Assembly: GCF_013009555.1 (NCBI RefSeq)
Contig: NZ_CP046176.1
Coordinates: 1,209,501-1,273,500, forward strand
Source: Phocaeicola dorei
GTDB lineage: Bacteria; Bacteroidota; Bacteroidia; Bacteroidales; Bacteroidaceae
DNA length: 64,000 nt
Direction: 5' to 3'
Below are positions 34,047 to 42,917 of the stretch, one piece after another; the stretch's first letter is position 1, and each line of letters starts with the position of its first letter. The position numbers and the translations under genes were made by a program. The notes beneath the pieces are model-generated. The model had not been told where the DNA came from. It was given only the letters and a program-made list of their open reading frames with translations, and did no database searches.

Positions 34047-36416
34047 ATGTATTGCAAAAACAACAGTCTTCGTGACTACCAGCAGGAAATGAAGTCCCGG
34101 CTCTTTAAGGAGTGGGAGTTTCATCAGAGTGTCATGGTGCAAATGCCTACAGGCACAGGAAAGACTCATCTGTTGGCGGCGGTGGTGAGAGAATTCCTCC
34201 ACCGTTCCGGTACCTGTGTCTGGATAGTGGCGCACCGCAGGGAGCTGGTGCAACAGATAGAGGAAACCGTGGCCCGGTATGGAATGGGAAAAGAACCGGA
34301 CAAGTCAGGAAAGAACGGAAGGATGAGGAAAAACAGTATGCCGGAAGAATCCGGAACGGTGAAGGTGCTGTCCATCCAGTGGCTGTCACGTAACTGGAAG
34401 AATATGGAGGAATCCCCCGGACTGATCGTCATTGACGAGGCGCATCATGCACTGGCGGAGACTTACAAAGAACTTTGGAAGAGATATCCGGAAGCGAGGA
34501 AACTGGGCATGACCGCCACACCCTGTCGATTGAATGGTAAAGGCTTCACCGATTTGTTTGATACGCTGATTACCTCGTGGAGCATTGCGGAATTCATTGG
34601 AAAAGGTTGGCTGTCGGCTTTCGATTACGTGTCCATCCGTGCGAACAGCAGGGAGCAGCGGATGATAAATTCATTGAAGAAACGTGGGGCGGACGGAGAT
34701 TATCAGGTGAAGGAAATGAATGAGGTGCTGAACCGCCAGGTCAGCATCCGGCGGTTGTATGAGAGTGTCGAGAAGTATGCCAACGGAAAAAAAGGAATTG
34801 TGTATGCTGTCAGTATAGCTCATGCCCGGCAGATAGCCGCCTGCTACAGTGCGCACGGGGTGGAGGCCGTAGCTATCGACAGCAAGACTCCTGCTTCGGA
34901 GCGGAGGGAACTGGTGGAGGGATTCAAGCAGGGACGAACCAGGGTGCTGGTCAATGTGGATATCTTTTCCGAGGGTTTTGACTGTCCCGATGTGGAGTTC
35001 GTGCAGCTGGCGCGTCCCACACTTTCCTTGGTAAAATATCTGCAACAGGTGGGACGGGGACTGAGGAAATCTGGTGACAAGGAGTCCTGTATGCTGATAG
35101 ACAATGTGGGCCTGCACCGGATATTCGGTCTGCCCGTCCGTGACCGGGATTGGGAGGCGATGTTCGAGGGACGGATGATGGGCAACGCCCTGTCCCGGGT
35201 AAGGACAGAAAACAGGCTGTCCGTGTCCTGTCCGTCCTCGGAGAATGACAAGCGGGATGAAGAGTTGGAAATCGTGATGACACATGGACAGTTGCTGGAG
35301 GTTATCAGGAACCGGAACTCGTTTTATTTAGAAGAGGAACAGGCAGAACAGAGGGCACATTCCGTTCTAAAAGCTTTCCATGACCGGCGTAGCGGACTGT
35401 GGGGGCTGAAACGTGGAAACAGAATGACGATGATGCCTCAGTATCGGGAAGTGTTCGATATCTGTGGAAACCGGGCGGCAGTTCGTTTGGAAGATGGCCG
35501 GGTGAGCGTTGTGGATGACTCCGGAAAGCCGGAGATAATAATAGACCGCGGCCGGAGGTTGAGGTTTATGAAAGGGGAGCTCCTTGGCGTCACGGGTGAT
35601 GACGGTACTGATTCTTACATCGACCTGAAAACAAGCCGGACTTACCGGGAGAAGCCGGTAGTGTTTTCTTATGGTGGAGAGGACTATGGCAACGTGGAAT
35701 TGCTGAAGGTGGGGGAAACCTTCCATAGTCGCACGCGGAAGGCTTATGCCTCTACGCAGGGGTTGCATAAGGATAGTCTTTGTTTTTACGGTTTCTACTT
35801 GAAGATTCCCGACTATCGTGTTCCGAAAAACTGCAAGTTGGTGGATTCGGTATGGTCTACGGTCTTTGATGTTTTTGCCTGTCTGCTGGAAGGAGATGAC
35901 GAGGAGGTGTACTGGTGTTGTGGTCACCTGGCGGACCGTAGTATCGTGGTGATGGACGAGAGTGGGAACTATTATCATGCGGAAAAAGGAAAAAAGAAGC
36001 GATATATAACCTGTAATGTACCTAAAACCGGAGAGGAGGATTTTGATTCTGTGGTGCAGAGGCTGAAGGAGGAAGCCGGACGGCGCGCGGAGGAAATCAT
36101 TCGGCGGCAGCAGCGGAATGCGGAGGAAAAAAGACAACGGAGACTGGAGGAGATAAGGGATGTCCAGCCTTTCCGGATGGGGGTGAAGTGGGGGCTGAAA
36201 TTGGGTGAACGTATCGTAGTGCCTCCCCATTACCGGAACATTTGTCCACCCGTCGGTGGTTATTGCGCCTTTGAGGAAAATGCATACCAATGGGGACTGA
36301 TGGCCCTGGACGGCAAGGTAGTAGTGGAAGCCAGATACCAGAAGGTGGAGATAGAGGGTGACGGAACGGTGAGACTGACTATTATCCCCGGTAAGGTGAA
36401 GACGATAAAACTATGA
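34047..36416 (+). CDS. DEAD/DEAH-box SF2 helicase with a long C-terminal extension
   Basis: A 789-residue protein. N-terminal helicase core: LRDYQQEMKSRLFKEW (Q-motif-like), Walker A MPTGTGKTHLL (about 36), DEAHHALA (about 128), TATP (about 155), and the second RecA domain with GFDCPDVEFVQLARPT (about 310) and QQVGRGLRKSG (about 334-344). This core resembles the type III/I restriction-like and RadD-like helicases. Residues about 420-789 are not recognised; they hold a repeated strand pattern and end with two WG-like units (GVKWGLKLGERIVVPPHYRN and YQWGLMALDGKVVVEARYQK). No nuclease motif was seen. GC-rich. It stands alone before a strong terminator (36512-36548), so no methylase or nuclease partner is beside it. 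Confidence 0.85.
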   Translation: MYCKNNSLRDYQQEMKSRLFKEWEFHQSVMVQMPTGTGKTHLLAAVVREFLHRSGTCVWIVAHRRELVQQIEETVARYGMGKEPDKSGKNGRMRKNSMPEESGTVKVLSIQWLSRNWKNMEESPGLIVIDEAHHALAETYKELWKRYPEARKLGMTATPCRLNGKGFTDLFDTLITSWSIAEFIGKGWLSAFDYVSIRANSREQRMINSLKKRGADGDYQVKEMNEVLNRQVSIRRLYESVEKYANGKKGIVYAVSIAHARQIAACYSAHGVEAVAIDSKTPASERRELVEGFKQGRTRVLVNVDIFSEGFDCPDVEFVQLARPTLSLVKYLQQVGRGLRKSGDKESCMLIDNVGLHRIFGLPVRDRDWEAMFEGRMMGNALSRVRTENRLSVSCPSSENDKRDEELEIVMTHGQLLEVIRNRNSFYLEEEQAEQRAHSVLKAFHDRRSGLWGLKRGNRMTMMPQYREVFDICGNRAAVRLEDGRVSVVDDSGKPEIIIDRGRRLRFMKGELLGVTGDDGTDSYIDLKTSRTYREKPVVFSYGGEDYGNVELLKVGETFHSRTRKAYASTQGLHKDSLCFYGFYLKIPDYRVPKNCKLVDSVWSTVFDVFACLLEGDDEEVYWCCGHLADRSIVVMDESGNYYHAEKGKKKRYITCNVPKTGEEDFDSVVQRLKEEAGRRAEEIIRRQQRNAEEKRQRRLEEIRDVQPFRMGVKWGLKLGERIVVPPHYRNICPPVGGYCAFEENAYQWGLMALDGKVVVEARYQKVEIEGDGTVRLTIIPGKVKTIKL

Positions 36417-36511
36417 AGAATCCCGAACTATTTTCTTTCTGTCAATAGATTCCTTTCCTTTTGTTTTCTTGCCAATCTTGCCAAGTTGTTTGTTTAGACA
36501 TGGTTGATTAT

Positions 36512-36548
36512 AAAAAGAGTATTCTTATAGCGAGAATACTCTTTTTTT
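36512..36548 (+). terminator. Rho-independent terminator after the helicase gene
   Basis: AAAAAGAGTATTCT and AGAATACTCTTTTTTT make a long stem with a TATAGCG loop, followed by a run of T. It lies 96 bases after the helicase stop. Confidence 0.88.
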
Positions 36549-36626
36549 ATGAGGAATAAATAGGGAATATTTATGAAAACATGTAAGAAAAAGGGGCGTG
36601 AAAGGAAATAGTTAGTAATAAAATGC

Positions 36627-36655
36627 TTGCTATCTTATTATATTTGTTACCTTTG
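36627..36655 (+). promoter_or_regulatory. Promoter of the aryl 2-oxo acid operon
   Basis: TTG (36627-36629), 18 bases, then TACCTTTG (36648-36655), an exact Bacteroides -7 element. The start of transcription would be near 36662, about 17 bases before the ATG of the nitrilase gene. Confidence 0.7.
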
Positions 36656-36678
36656 TGGGTCTTATAATATGAAAAACA

Positions 36679-37440
36679 ATGAAAATAACAATTCTACAGA
36701 GAAATATAGAATGGGCCAATCCACAGGCTAATGTAGCAAGGGCCGACGAGGCAATAAGCTGTCTGCCGGATTCTGATTTGTTTGTTTTACCCGAAATGTT
36801 TTCCACTGGTTTTTGTACGCAACCCGAAGGAATTGCGGAGAGCGCCGACAGCGAAACACTTCACTGGATGAAGCGTAAGGCAGCCGAGCGGAATTGTGCT
36901 ATTGCAGGCAGTGTGGCGGTATGTGAGAATGGAAATTATTATAATCGTTTTTACTTTGTCCATCCGGATGGAGCCGTGCAGCATTATGATAAGAAGCATT
37001 TGTTTACCTTTGGGGGCGAACACAAGCGTTTCACCGCCGGTACGGAGCGTGTGGTGGTGAACTTCCGTGGGGTACGTATCCTGTTGGAAGTATGTTATGA
37101 CCTTCGCTTCCCTGTTTGGGCACGTAACCTGGGTGATTATGACATGATACTTTATGTGGCAAGCTGGCCTACCCCCCGTGTGGATGCCTGGAGCGCGCTG
37201 CTTCGTGCGCGGGCTATTGAAAATCAGTGTTATGTAGCCGGAGTGAACCGCATGGGAGTTGATCCTGCCTGTGAATATTCGGGTGGCAGCGCTATCATCG
37301 ATCCCTACGGAAAGACGATAGCCGAATGTCCGTGGAGCAGGGAAAGCGCGGTATCGGCTGATATAGATATGGAGGCATTGCAGGCTTTCCGGAAGAAATT
37401 CCCGGTATTGGATGATGCAGACCCCTTTACATTGATATGA
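36679..37440 (+). CDS. Nitrilase-superfamily amidase (YafV/omega-amidase-like)
   Basis: A 253-residue carbon-nitrogen hydrolase with an intact Glu-Lys-Cys triad: Glu in LFVLPEMFSTGF (about 40), Lys in YDKKHLFTFGGEH (about 108) and Cys in LLEVCYDLRFPVWARN (about 141). This is the pattern of omega-amidases, which deaminate alpha-keto-glutaramate and alpha-keto-succinamate, compounds left by glutamine/asparagine transamination. It heads an operon with an aminotransferase and indolepyruvate oxidoreductase, in line with transamination of aromatic keto acids by glutamine. It ends 23 bases before iorA. Confidence 0.9.
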   Translation: MKITILQRNIEWANPQANVARADEAISCLPDSDLFVLPEMFSTGFCTQPEGIAESADSETLHWMKRKAAERNCAIAGSVAVCENGNYYNRFYFVHPDGAVQHYDKKHLFTFGGEHKRFTAGTERVVVNFRGVRILLEVCYDLRFPVWARNLGDYDMILYVASWPTPRVDAWSALLRARAIENQCYVAGVNRMGVDPACEYSGGSAIIDPYGKTIAECPWSRESAVSADIDMEALQAFRKKFPVLDDADPFTLI

Positions 37441-37463
37441 AACAATTAACAAAATAATAGATA

Positions 37464-39080
37464 ATGGCTGAAAAGAAATTATTGTTGGGCGATGAGGCAA
37501 TTGCCCTCGGAGCGATACATGCCGGCATATCGGGTGTATATGCCTATCCGGGTACACCGTCCACTGAAATCACGGAGTTTATCCAGAATAATCCTTTAGC
37601 AAAGGAAAGAAAACTGCACAGCACTTGGTGTACCAATGAAAAAACGGCCATGGAGGCTGCATTGGGTATGTCATACGCGGGAAAGCGTGCTTTGGTATGT
37701 ATGAAACATGTAGGTATGAATGTGGCTGCCGATGCGTTTGTCAATTCTGCCATAACCGGCGTGAACGGTGGGCTGGTGGTGCTGGCTGCCGATGATCCTT
37801 CCATGCATTCGTCACAGAACGAACAGGATTCACGCTTTTATGGAAAATTTGCTATGATTCCCATGCTGGAACCGTCTTCCCAACAAGAAGCATACGATAT
37901 GATGGATTACGCATATACACTATCGGAAAAACTGAAGTTGCCGGTGCTGATGCGTGTGGTTACCCGTCTGGCACATTCGCGTGCCGGTGTGGAAGTAGCC
38001 GATATCCGTGAGGAAAATCAGTTGAATCCTGATCATGAACGTGCCCACTGGGTATTGCTGCCGGGTAATGCGCGTAAACAATATCTGGATTTAGTGAAAA
38101 AGCAGGAAAAACTGGAAGAAGCTTCCTCCAAATCTCCTTATAATTATCTGGAAGGGTTGAATCCCGAATATGATTATGAGTTCGGAGTGATAGCTTGCGG
38201 TATCGGTTATAATTATGTGAAAGAGGCAGATACGGATGGTTGCCATATTCCGGTATTGAAAGTTTCGCAGTATCCGTTGCCGGCTGACGAAATCAGGACG
38301 ATGGCAGACCGTTGCGGATATGTTTTGGTAGTGGAAGATGGCCAGCCGTTTGTGGAAGAGCAGGTAAAAGCGATTCTTTCCTCAGACTATGAGATAAAGG
38401 GACGCCTGACCGAAACTTTGCCGCGTACCGGTGAATTGACTCCGGATAATGTGGGCGAGGCAATCGGATGGGGAATCAAACGTCCGTTTGGTAAACCTCA
38501 GGTGGTGATGCCGCGTCCGCCTGCATTGTGTCAGGGATGTGGTCATCGGGATGTGTATGATGCATTGAACAAGGTGGCTGCGGAATATCCGGATGCACGC
38601 ATTTTCGGTGATATCGGTTGCTATACATTAGGTGCGTTGCCCCCGTTTCGTGCTATTGACAGTTGTGTGGATATGGGTGCTTCCATAACCATGGCCAAAG
38701 GTGCTTCCGATGCGGGAGTATTTCCGGCCATTGCGGTTATCGGTGACTCTACATTCACTCATTCCGGTATGACCGGTCTGCTGGATGCGGTCAATGACCA
38801 TGCCAATATCACTGTGGTGATTTCGGATAACCTGACTACTGCCATGACCGGTGGACAGGACTCTGCCGGTACGAACAAATTCGAGGCGATCTGCCTGGGA
38901 TTAGGGGTAGAACCCGAACATGTGCGTGTGGTGGTTCCATTACCAAAGAATATGGAAGAAATCACCCGTACCATTCGTGAGGAAATAGAATATAAAGGGG
39001 TGTCTGTCATTATTCCGCGCAGAGAATGTATCCAGACATTGAATCGTAAACTAAGACAGAAAAAAGCAGATAAGGCATGA
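37464..39080 (+). CDS. iorA: Indolepyruvate oxidoreductase subunit IorA (short form)
   Basis: A 538-residue thiamine-diphosphate enzyme subunit that interconverts aryl pyruvates (from Trp, Phe, Tyr) and arylacetyl-CoA with ferredoxin. N-terminal 2-oxoacid-binding part AIHAGISGVYAYPGTPSTE, and the C-terminal ThDP part with LCQGCGHRDVYDAL (about 355), GDIGCYTLGALPP (about 375) and VIGDSTFTHSG (about 423). Typical archaeal IorA continues with a C-terminal 2[4Fe-4S] ferredoxin-like domain of about 100 residues; here the protein ends at RRECIQTLNRKLRQKK, so that domain is missing and the electron carrier must be a separate protein. It overlaps iorB by four bases. Confidence 0.93.
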   Translation: MAEKKLLLGDEAIALGAIHAGISGVYAYPGTPSTEITEFIQNNPLAKERKLHSTWCTNEKTAMEAALGMSYAGKRALVCMKHVGMNVAADAFVNSAITGVNGGLVVLAADDPSMHSSQNEQDSRFYGKFAMIPMLEPSSQQEAYDMMDYAYTLSEKLKLPVLMRVVTRLAHSRAGVEVADIREENQLNPDHERAHWVLLPGNARKQYLDLVKKQEKLEEASSKSPYNYLEGLNPEYDYEFGVIACGIGYNYVKEADTDGCHIPVLKVSQYPLPADEIRTMADRCGYVLVVEDGQPFVEEQVKAILSSDYEIKGRLTETLPRTGELTPDNVGEAIGWGIKRPFGKPQVVMPRPPALCQGCGHRDVYDALNKVAAEYPDARIFGDIGCYTLGALPPFRAIDSCVDMGASITMAKGASDAGVFPAIAVIGDSTFTHSGMTGLLDAVNDHANITVVISDNLTTAMTGGQDSAGTNKFEAICLGLGVEPEHVRVVVPLPKNMEEITRTIREEIEYKGVSVIIPRRECIQTLNRKLRQKKADKA

Positions 39081-39658
39081 GAAAAGATATCATACTTTCG
39101 GGCGTAGGAGGACAGGGTATCCTGACTATCGCTACTATTATAGGAGAAGCTGCTACGGCAGAAGGCATCAATTTGAAGCAGGCTGAGGTACACGGTATGA
39201 GCCAGCGCGGAGGAGATGTACAGTCCAATCTGCGTCTATCCGACGAAACGATTTATTCGGATCTGATCGCTCAGGGTGAGGCGGATCTGATTATTTCCAT
39301 GGAACCGATGGAGGCGTTGCGTTATCTGCCTTACTTGCAGGAAGAAGGTTGGGTGATTACTTCTGCTAATCCTTTCAAGAACATTCCCGACTATCCTGAA
39401 GAAGTGGATCTGATGAGAACTTTGGAAAGTCTTCCGCATGTGGTGAAGTTGGAAATAGAGGATATGGCAAAAGAAAACAGTATGCCTAAATGCGCGAATG
39501 TGATTCTGCTGGGCATGGCTGCGAAGTATATTGAGATCGTATCACCGGAACAGTTGCGTGAAAGCATAGGGCGTGTGTTTGCCACAAAAGGTGAGAAGAT
39601 TGTTGAAATGAATCAGAAGGCTTTTGATATAGGCTTGAATGCGGTAAAGAACTGGTAA
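39077..39658 (+). CDS. iorB: Indolepyruvate oxidoreductase subunit IorB
   Basis: A 193-residue gamma-type subunit (pyruvate-ferredoxin oxidoreductase gamma domain). Start DIILSGVGGQGILTIATIIGEAA, then HGMSQRGGDVQSNLRLSD (about 40), the usual dimer block. No iron-sulfur motif. The ATG overlaps the iorA stop (ATGA), giving translational coupling and a 1:1 supply of subunits. It is followed after four bases by the aminotransferase gene. Confidence 0.94.
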   Translation: MRKDIILSGVGGQGILTIATIIGEAATAEGINLKQAEVHGMSQRGGDVQSNLRLSDETIYSDLIAQGEADLIISMEPMEALRYLPYLQEEGWVITSANPFKNIPDYPEEVDLMRTLESLPHVVKLEIEDMAKENSMPKCANVILLGMAAKYIEIVSPEQLRESIGRVFATKGEKIVEMNQKAFDIGLNAVKNW

Positions 39659-39662
39659 TGCC

Positions 39663-40967
39663 ATGAAGATATTTAGTGAAGAATTAGTGGAGAAGGCGGT
39701 GAAGGAACTGCACATCGCCAATCTTGCACAGGCTACTATCGGTGATGTGCTGCTGGTAGCCCAGTATCTGGAAAAGGAAACGGGGATTCCTTTTATCCGT
39801 ATGGATCAGGGATCTCCCGGCCTTGCAGCCAATCAGATCGGGATTGAAGCGGAGAAAGCCGCTTTGGACAGGGGAGTCGGATCGCAATATCCGGCTGCTG
39901 CAGGAGTGCCCGAGTTGAAAAAGGAGGCTTCCCGTTTTGTAAAAGCTTTCTTGAATCTGGAAATCTCTCCGCGCGCTTGTGTGCCTACCACCGGGTCGGT
40001 GGCGGGTTCATTCGGCTCGTTCATAGCCTGTACGCAGCGTATTCCGGGGAAAGACAAGGTATTGTTCATTGATCCCGGATTTCCCATTCAGAAATCCCAG
40101 CTTCGCATTATCGGCGTGGAGTGGGAAGAGTTTGATATCTATCATTATCGTGGACAGGCCTTGCGTGAGAAATTGGAAAGTTTCCTGAGTAAAGGCGATA
40201 TAGCAGCGATTATCTATTCTAATCCGAATAATCCGGCATGGATTTGTCTGGAAGAGGAGGAACTGCAGATAATCGGTGAACTGGCAACCCGGTATGATGT
40301 GATTGTCATGGAAGATCTGGCTTATTTCTGCATGGACTTCCGTCGGGATATGGGGCATCCTTTCGAACCGCCTTATCCGCCCACTGTGGCAAGATATACG
40401 GATAATTATATTCTGATGCTTTCTTCTTCCAAGATATTCAGTTATGCCGGACAGCGTATGGCATTGGCATGTATCAGCGACAAACTGTTCGACCGCCAGT
40501 TCCCTGCATTAGCAGAACGGTATAAAGATGCAGGGGTATTCGGTCCTACGCTGATTGCTTCCATTCTTTATATGATTACTTCGGGATGTACGGCTTCCAC
40601 TCAGTATGCATACGCTGAAATGCTTCGTCTGTCCACCGAAGGTAAAATCAATTTTGTGGAAGATACCCGCGAATATGCCCGTCGTGCGGAACGCATGAAG
40701 AAAATATTTACCGACAATGGTTTCCATATCGTATATGATTATGATGCTACCCAGGTGGTGGGAGATGGTTTCTTCTTTACCATAGGTTACGGAAATATGA
40801 CAGGGGGTGAATTGCTCCGGGAGTTATTGTATTATGGGGTAAGCAGCATCTCGCTTTCTACTACCGGTAGCGAGCAGGAAGGTGTCCGCGCCTGTACTTC
40901 CAGAATGCGTGAGGAACTTTATCCGGTGATGGAAGAACGCATGAGAGCTTTTCATGAAGATCATTGA
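39663..40967 (+). CDS. Class I/II pyridoxal-phosphate aminotransferase
   Basis: A 434-residue fold-type I aminotransferase. The PLP lysine is in LSSSKIFSYAGQRMALACI (about 258-276), with NPNNPAW (about 190) and EDLAYFCMDFRRD (about 218) as the other cofactor contacts. The family would make aryl 2-oxo acids from aromatic amino acids, or the reverse, feeding the IorAB enzyme encoded just before it. The gene is four bases after iorB and 94 bases before the CoA ligase gene, so operon membership is very likely. Confidence 0.9.
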   Translation: MKIFSEELVEKAVKELHIANLAQATIGDVLLVAQYLEKETGIPFIRMDQGSPGLAANQIGIEAEKAALDRGVGSQYPAAAGVPELKKEASRFVKAFLNLEISPRACVPTTGSVAGSFGSFIACTQRIPGKDKVLFIDPGFPIQKSQLRIIGVEWEEFDIYHYRGQALREKLESFLSKGDIAAIIYSNPNNPAWICLEEEELQIIGELATRYDVIVMEDLAYFCMDFRRDMGHPFEPPYPPTVARYTDNYILMLSSSKIFSYAGQRMALACISDKLFDRQFPALAERYKDAGVFGPTLIASILYMITSGCTASTQYAYAEMLRLSTEGKINFVEDTREYARRAERMKKIFTDNGFHIVYDYDATQVVGDGFFFTIGYGNMTGGELLRELLYYGVSSISLSTTGSEQEGVRACTSRMREELYPVMEERMRAFHEDH

Positions 40968-41061
40968 AAATAATGTGCTAATAGGATAATGTGCCGATTG
41001 TCATATGGTGTGTTTGTGCACCAGTACATTGGCTAATTAGCACATTGAAAAATTATTTATT

Positions 41062-42363
41062 ATGATTTGGAACAAAAATAAAGAGTGCATGAGCCGGGAC
41101 GAAATGAGCGCTCTGCAGGGAAAACGCCTGAACAAGTTGGTGAACCTGGTTTATCATAATGTCCCTTTTTATCGTAACAAGATGCAGGAGATGGATTTAT
41201 CTCCGGATGATATTCAGACTATTGAAGACATTGTAAAACTTCCTTTTACTACCAAACAGGATTTACGTGATAATTATCCTTATGGACTTCAGGCTGCTCC
41301 TGCTTCGGAAATTGTACGTGTACACGCTTCTTCGGGCACAACCGGGAATCCTACCATTGTGGGATATACACGTCGTGACTTGTCCGTATGGTCCGAAGTA
41401 ATGTCGCGTTGTCTTTCGGCCTATGGGGTTACTCGTAATGATACTTTTTCTGTCAGTTATGGTTATGGATTATTCACTGGTGGGCTGGGTGCACATTATG
41501 GTGTGGAGAATCTGGGGGCGACTGTTATCCCGGCTTCTACCGGAAATACGGAAAAGCATGTTCGTCTGATTCGTGACTTGGGTATAACCGGTATTGCCTG
41601 TACTCCTTCTTATGCTCTTTATTTAGCAGAAGTGGTGGAACGTATGGGGCTTACCAAGAAAGATATCGGCCTCCGTATAGGAGCCTTTGGAGCCGAGCCA
41701 TGGACGGAGAGTATGCGTAAGGAAATAGAAGAGCGGCTGGGCTTGAAAGGCTACAATATTTATGGATTGAGTGAAATTATGGGCCCTGGTGTTTCTTATG
41801 AATGCCAGGAACAACATGGTTCGCATATCAATGAGGATCATTTTTATCCTGAAATCATTAACCCTGAAACGCTGGAACGTCTTCCGAATGGAGAAGTGGG
41901 AGAATTGGTGTTTACTACTCTGACCAAGGAAGGTATGCCGTTATTGCGCTATCGTACGAAGGACTTGACTTCCCTGATGGAGGGTGAATGTCCGTGTGGA
42001 AGAACCAATATTCGTATGTCGGGTATTGTAGGCCGTAGTGACGATATGCTTATTATCCGTGGCATCAATGTATTCCCGTCTCAGGTGGAAAGTGTTATTC
42101 TGGATATGCCGCAGTTTGAACCTCAGTATATGCTGGTGGTGGATAGGAAGAATAATCTTGACTCTTTGCAGGTACAAGTGGAAGTCCGTAAAGACTTCTT
42201 CTCGGACGATATGGGACGTATGCTGGCTATGAAGAAAGCGCTGAGTGACAAATTGAAGAGCGTTCTTTCTATCAGTGCTGAAGTGAAGCTGATGGAGCCT
42301 AACAGTATTGCCCGTAGTGAAGGCAAGAGTAAACGTGTGATAGACAACCGAATTTTAAAATGA
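41062..42363 (+). CDS. paaK: Phenylacetate-CoA ligase (arylacetate-CoA ligase)
   Basis: A 433-residue adenylate-forming ligase of the PaaK family that converts phenylacetate or similar aryl acetates to the CoA thioester. ATP site VHASSGTTGNPTIVGYT (about 91), YGLSEIMGPGVSYECQEQHG (about 235), LRYRTKDLTSLMEGECPCGR (about 295) and GRSDDMLIIRGINVFPSQVE (about 325) are intact. With IorAB it could run arylacetate to aryl pyruvate (reductive carboxylation) or the reverse (ATP-forming oxidation) in the gut anaerobe. The direction cannot be read from the sequence. It is followed 13 bases on by the ACT-domain gene. Confidence 0.92.
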   Translation: MIWNKNKECMSRDEMSALQGKRLNKLVNLVYHNVPFYRNKMQEMDLSPDDIQTIEDIVKLPFTTKQDLRDNYPYGLQAAPASEIVRVHASSGTTGNPTIVGYTRRDLSVWSEVMSRCLSAYGVTRNDTFSVSYGYGLFTGGLGAHYGVENLGATVIPASTGNTEKHVRLIRDLGITGIACTPSYALYLAEVVERMGLTKKDIGLRIGAFGAEPWTESMRKEIEERLGLKGYNIYGLSEIMGPGVSYECQEQHGSHINEDHFYPEIINPETLERLPNGEVGELVFTTLTKEGMPLLRYRTKDLTSLMEGECPCGRTNIRMSGIVGRSDDMLIIRGINVFPSQVESVILDMPQFEPQYMLVVDRKNNLDSLQVQVEVRKDFFSDDMGRMLAMKKALSDKLKSVLSISAEVKLMEPNSIARSEGKSKRVIDNRILK

Positions 42364-42376
42364 AAAAGTACGCAAT

Positions 42377-42793
42377 ATGACAATTAAGCAATTATCTGTT
42401 TTCCTGGAAAACAAGACCGGAAGGATAAATGACGTAACCAAGACATTGGCAAAGTATGATATCAATATGCATGCGTTCAGCATGGCGGAATCTACTGATT
42501 TTGGTATTCTTCGTTTGATTGTATCGGATGTGGAAAAAGCGGTGGAAGTACTTCGTGCCGAGAATTTTGCCGTGATGCTGACCGATGTGGTATGTATCAG
42601 TTGCCCGAATGTGGCTGGTTCTTTGGCTAAAGTTTTGGACTATCTGGCAGCAGAGAATATCTTTATTGAATATATGTATGCTTTTGCTCAGGGAGATACG
42701 GCACATGTGGTTATCCGTCCGTCTAATGTGGAGCGATGCATGGAAATCTTGAACAAACTCAATTGTAATGTTTTGACTAAAAATAGTTTGTGA
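42377..42793 (+). CDS. Tandem ACT-domain protein
   Basis: A 138-residue protein of two ACT units: the first at about 1-70 (IKQLSVFLENKTGRINDVTK), the second at about 72-138 (VVCISCPNVAGSLAKVLDYL). ACT pairs bind amino acids, here most likely an aromatic one, given the operon. It has no catalytic part, so it is a sensor or an allosteric partner of the CoA ligase or oxidoreductase. It closes the operon, which ends at the hairpin 42879-42908. Confidence 0.9.
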   Translation: MTIKQLSVFLENKTGRINDVTKTLAKYDINMHAFSMAESTDFGILRLIVSDVEKAVEVLRAENFAVMLTDVVCISCPNVAGSLAKVLDYLAAENIFIEYMYAFAQGDTAHVVIRPSNVERCMEILNKLNCNVLTKNSL

Positions 42794-42878
42794 TTTCTTT
42801 GACATATTCATTCATTTTGTAGTAATGGAAATCCGGATAAGTATTAAAAAATAGTTTATCAGAATCTTTTTTAAAGTT

Positions 42879-42916
42879 AGAAAGCCGCCTCCTCTGAAGC
42901 GGCTTTCTGCTTTTCT
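42879..42916. terminator. Bidirectional terminator between the ACT gene and hppA
   Basis: AGAAAGCCGC and GCGGCTTTCT make a perfect 10-bp stem with a 10-base loop, followed by GCTTTTCT on the plus strand. It lies 85 bases after the ACT gene and 1 base before the hppA stop on the other strand. Confidence 0.85.
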
Positions 42917-42917
42917 A

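Noticed and set aside
35367..36290. A 307-codon open frame on the minus strand
   Set aside because: Antisense to the SF2 helicase gene, no motif, no own promoter or start context; a shadow of the GC-rich coding frame.
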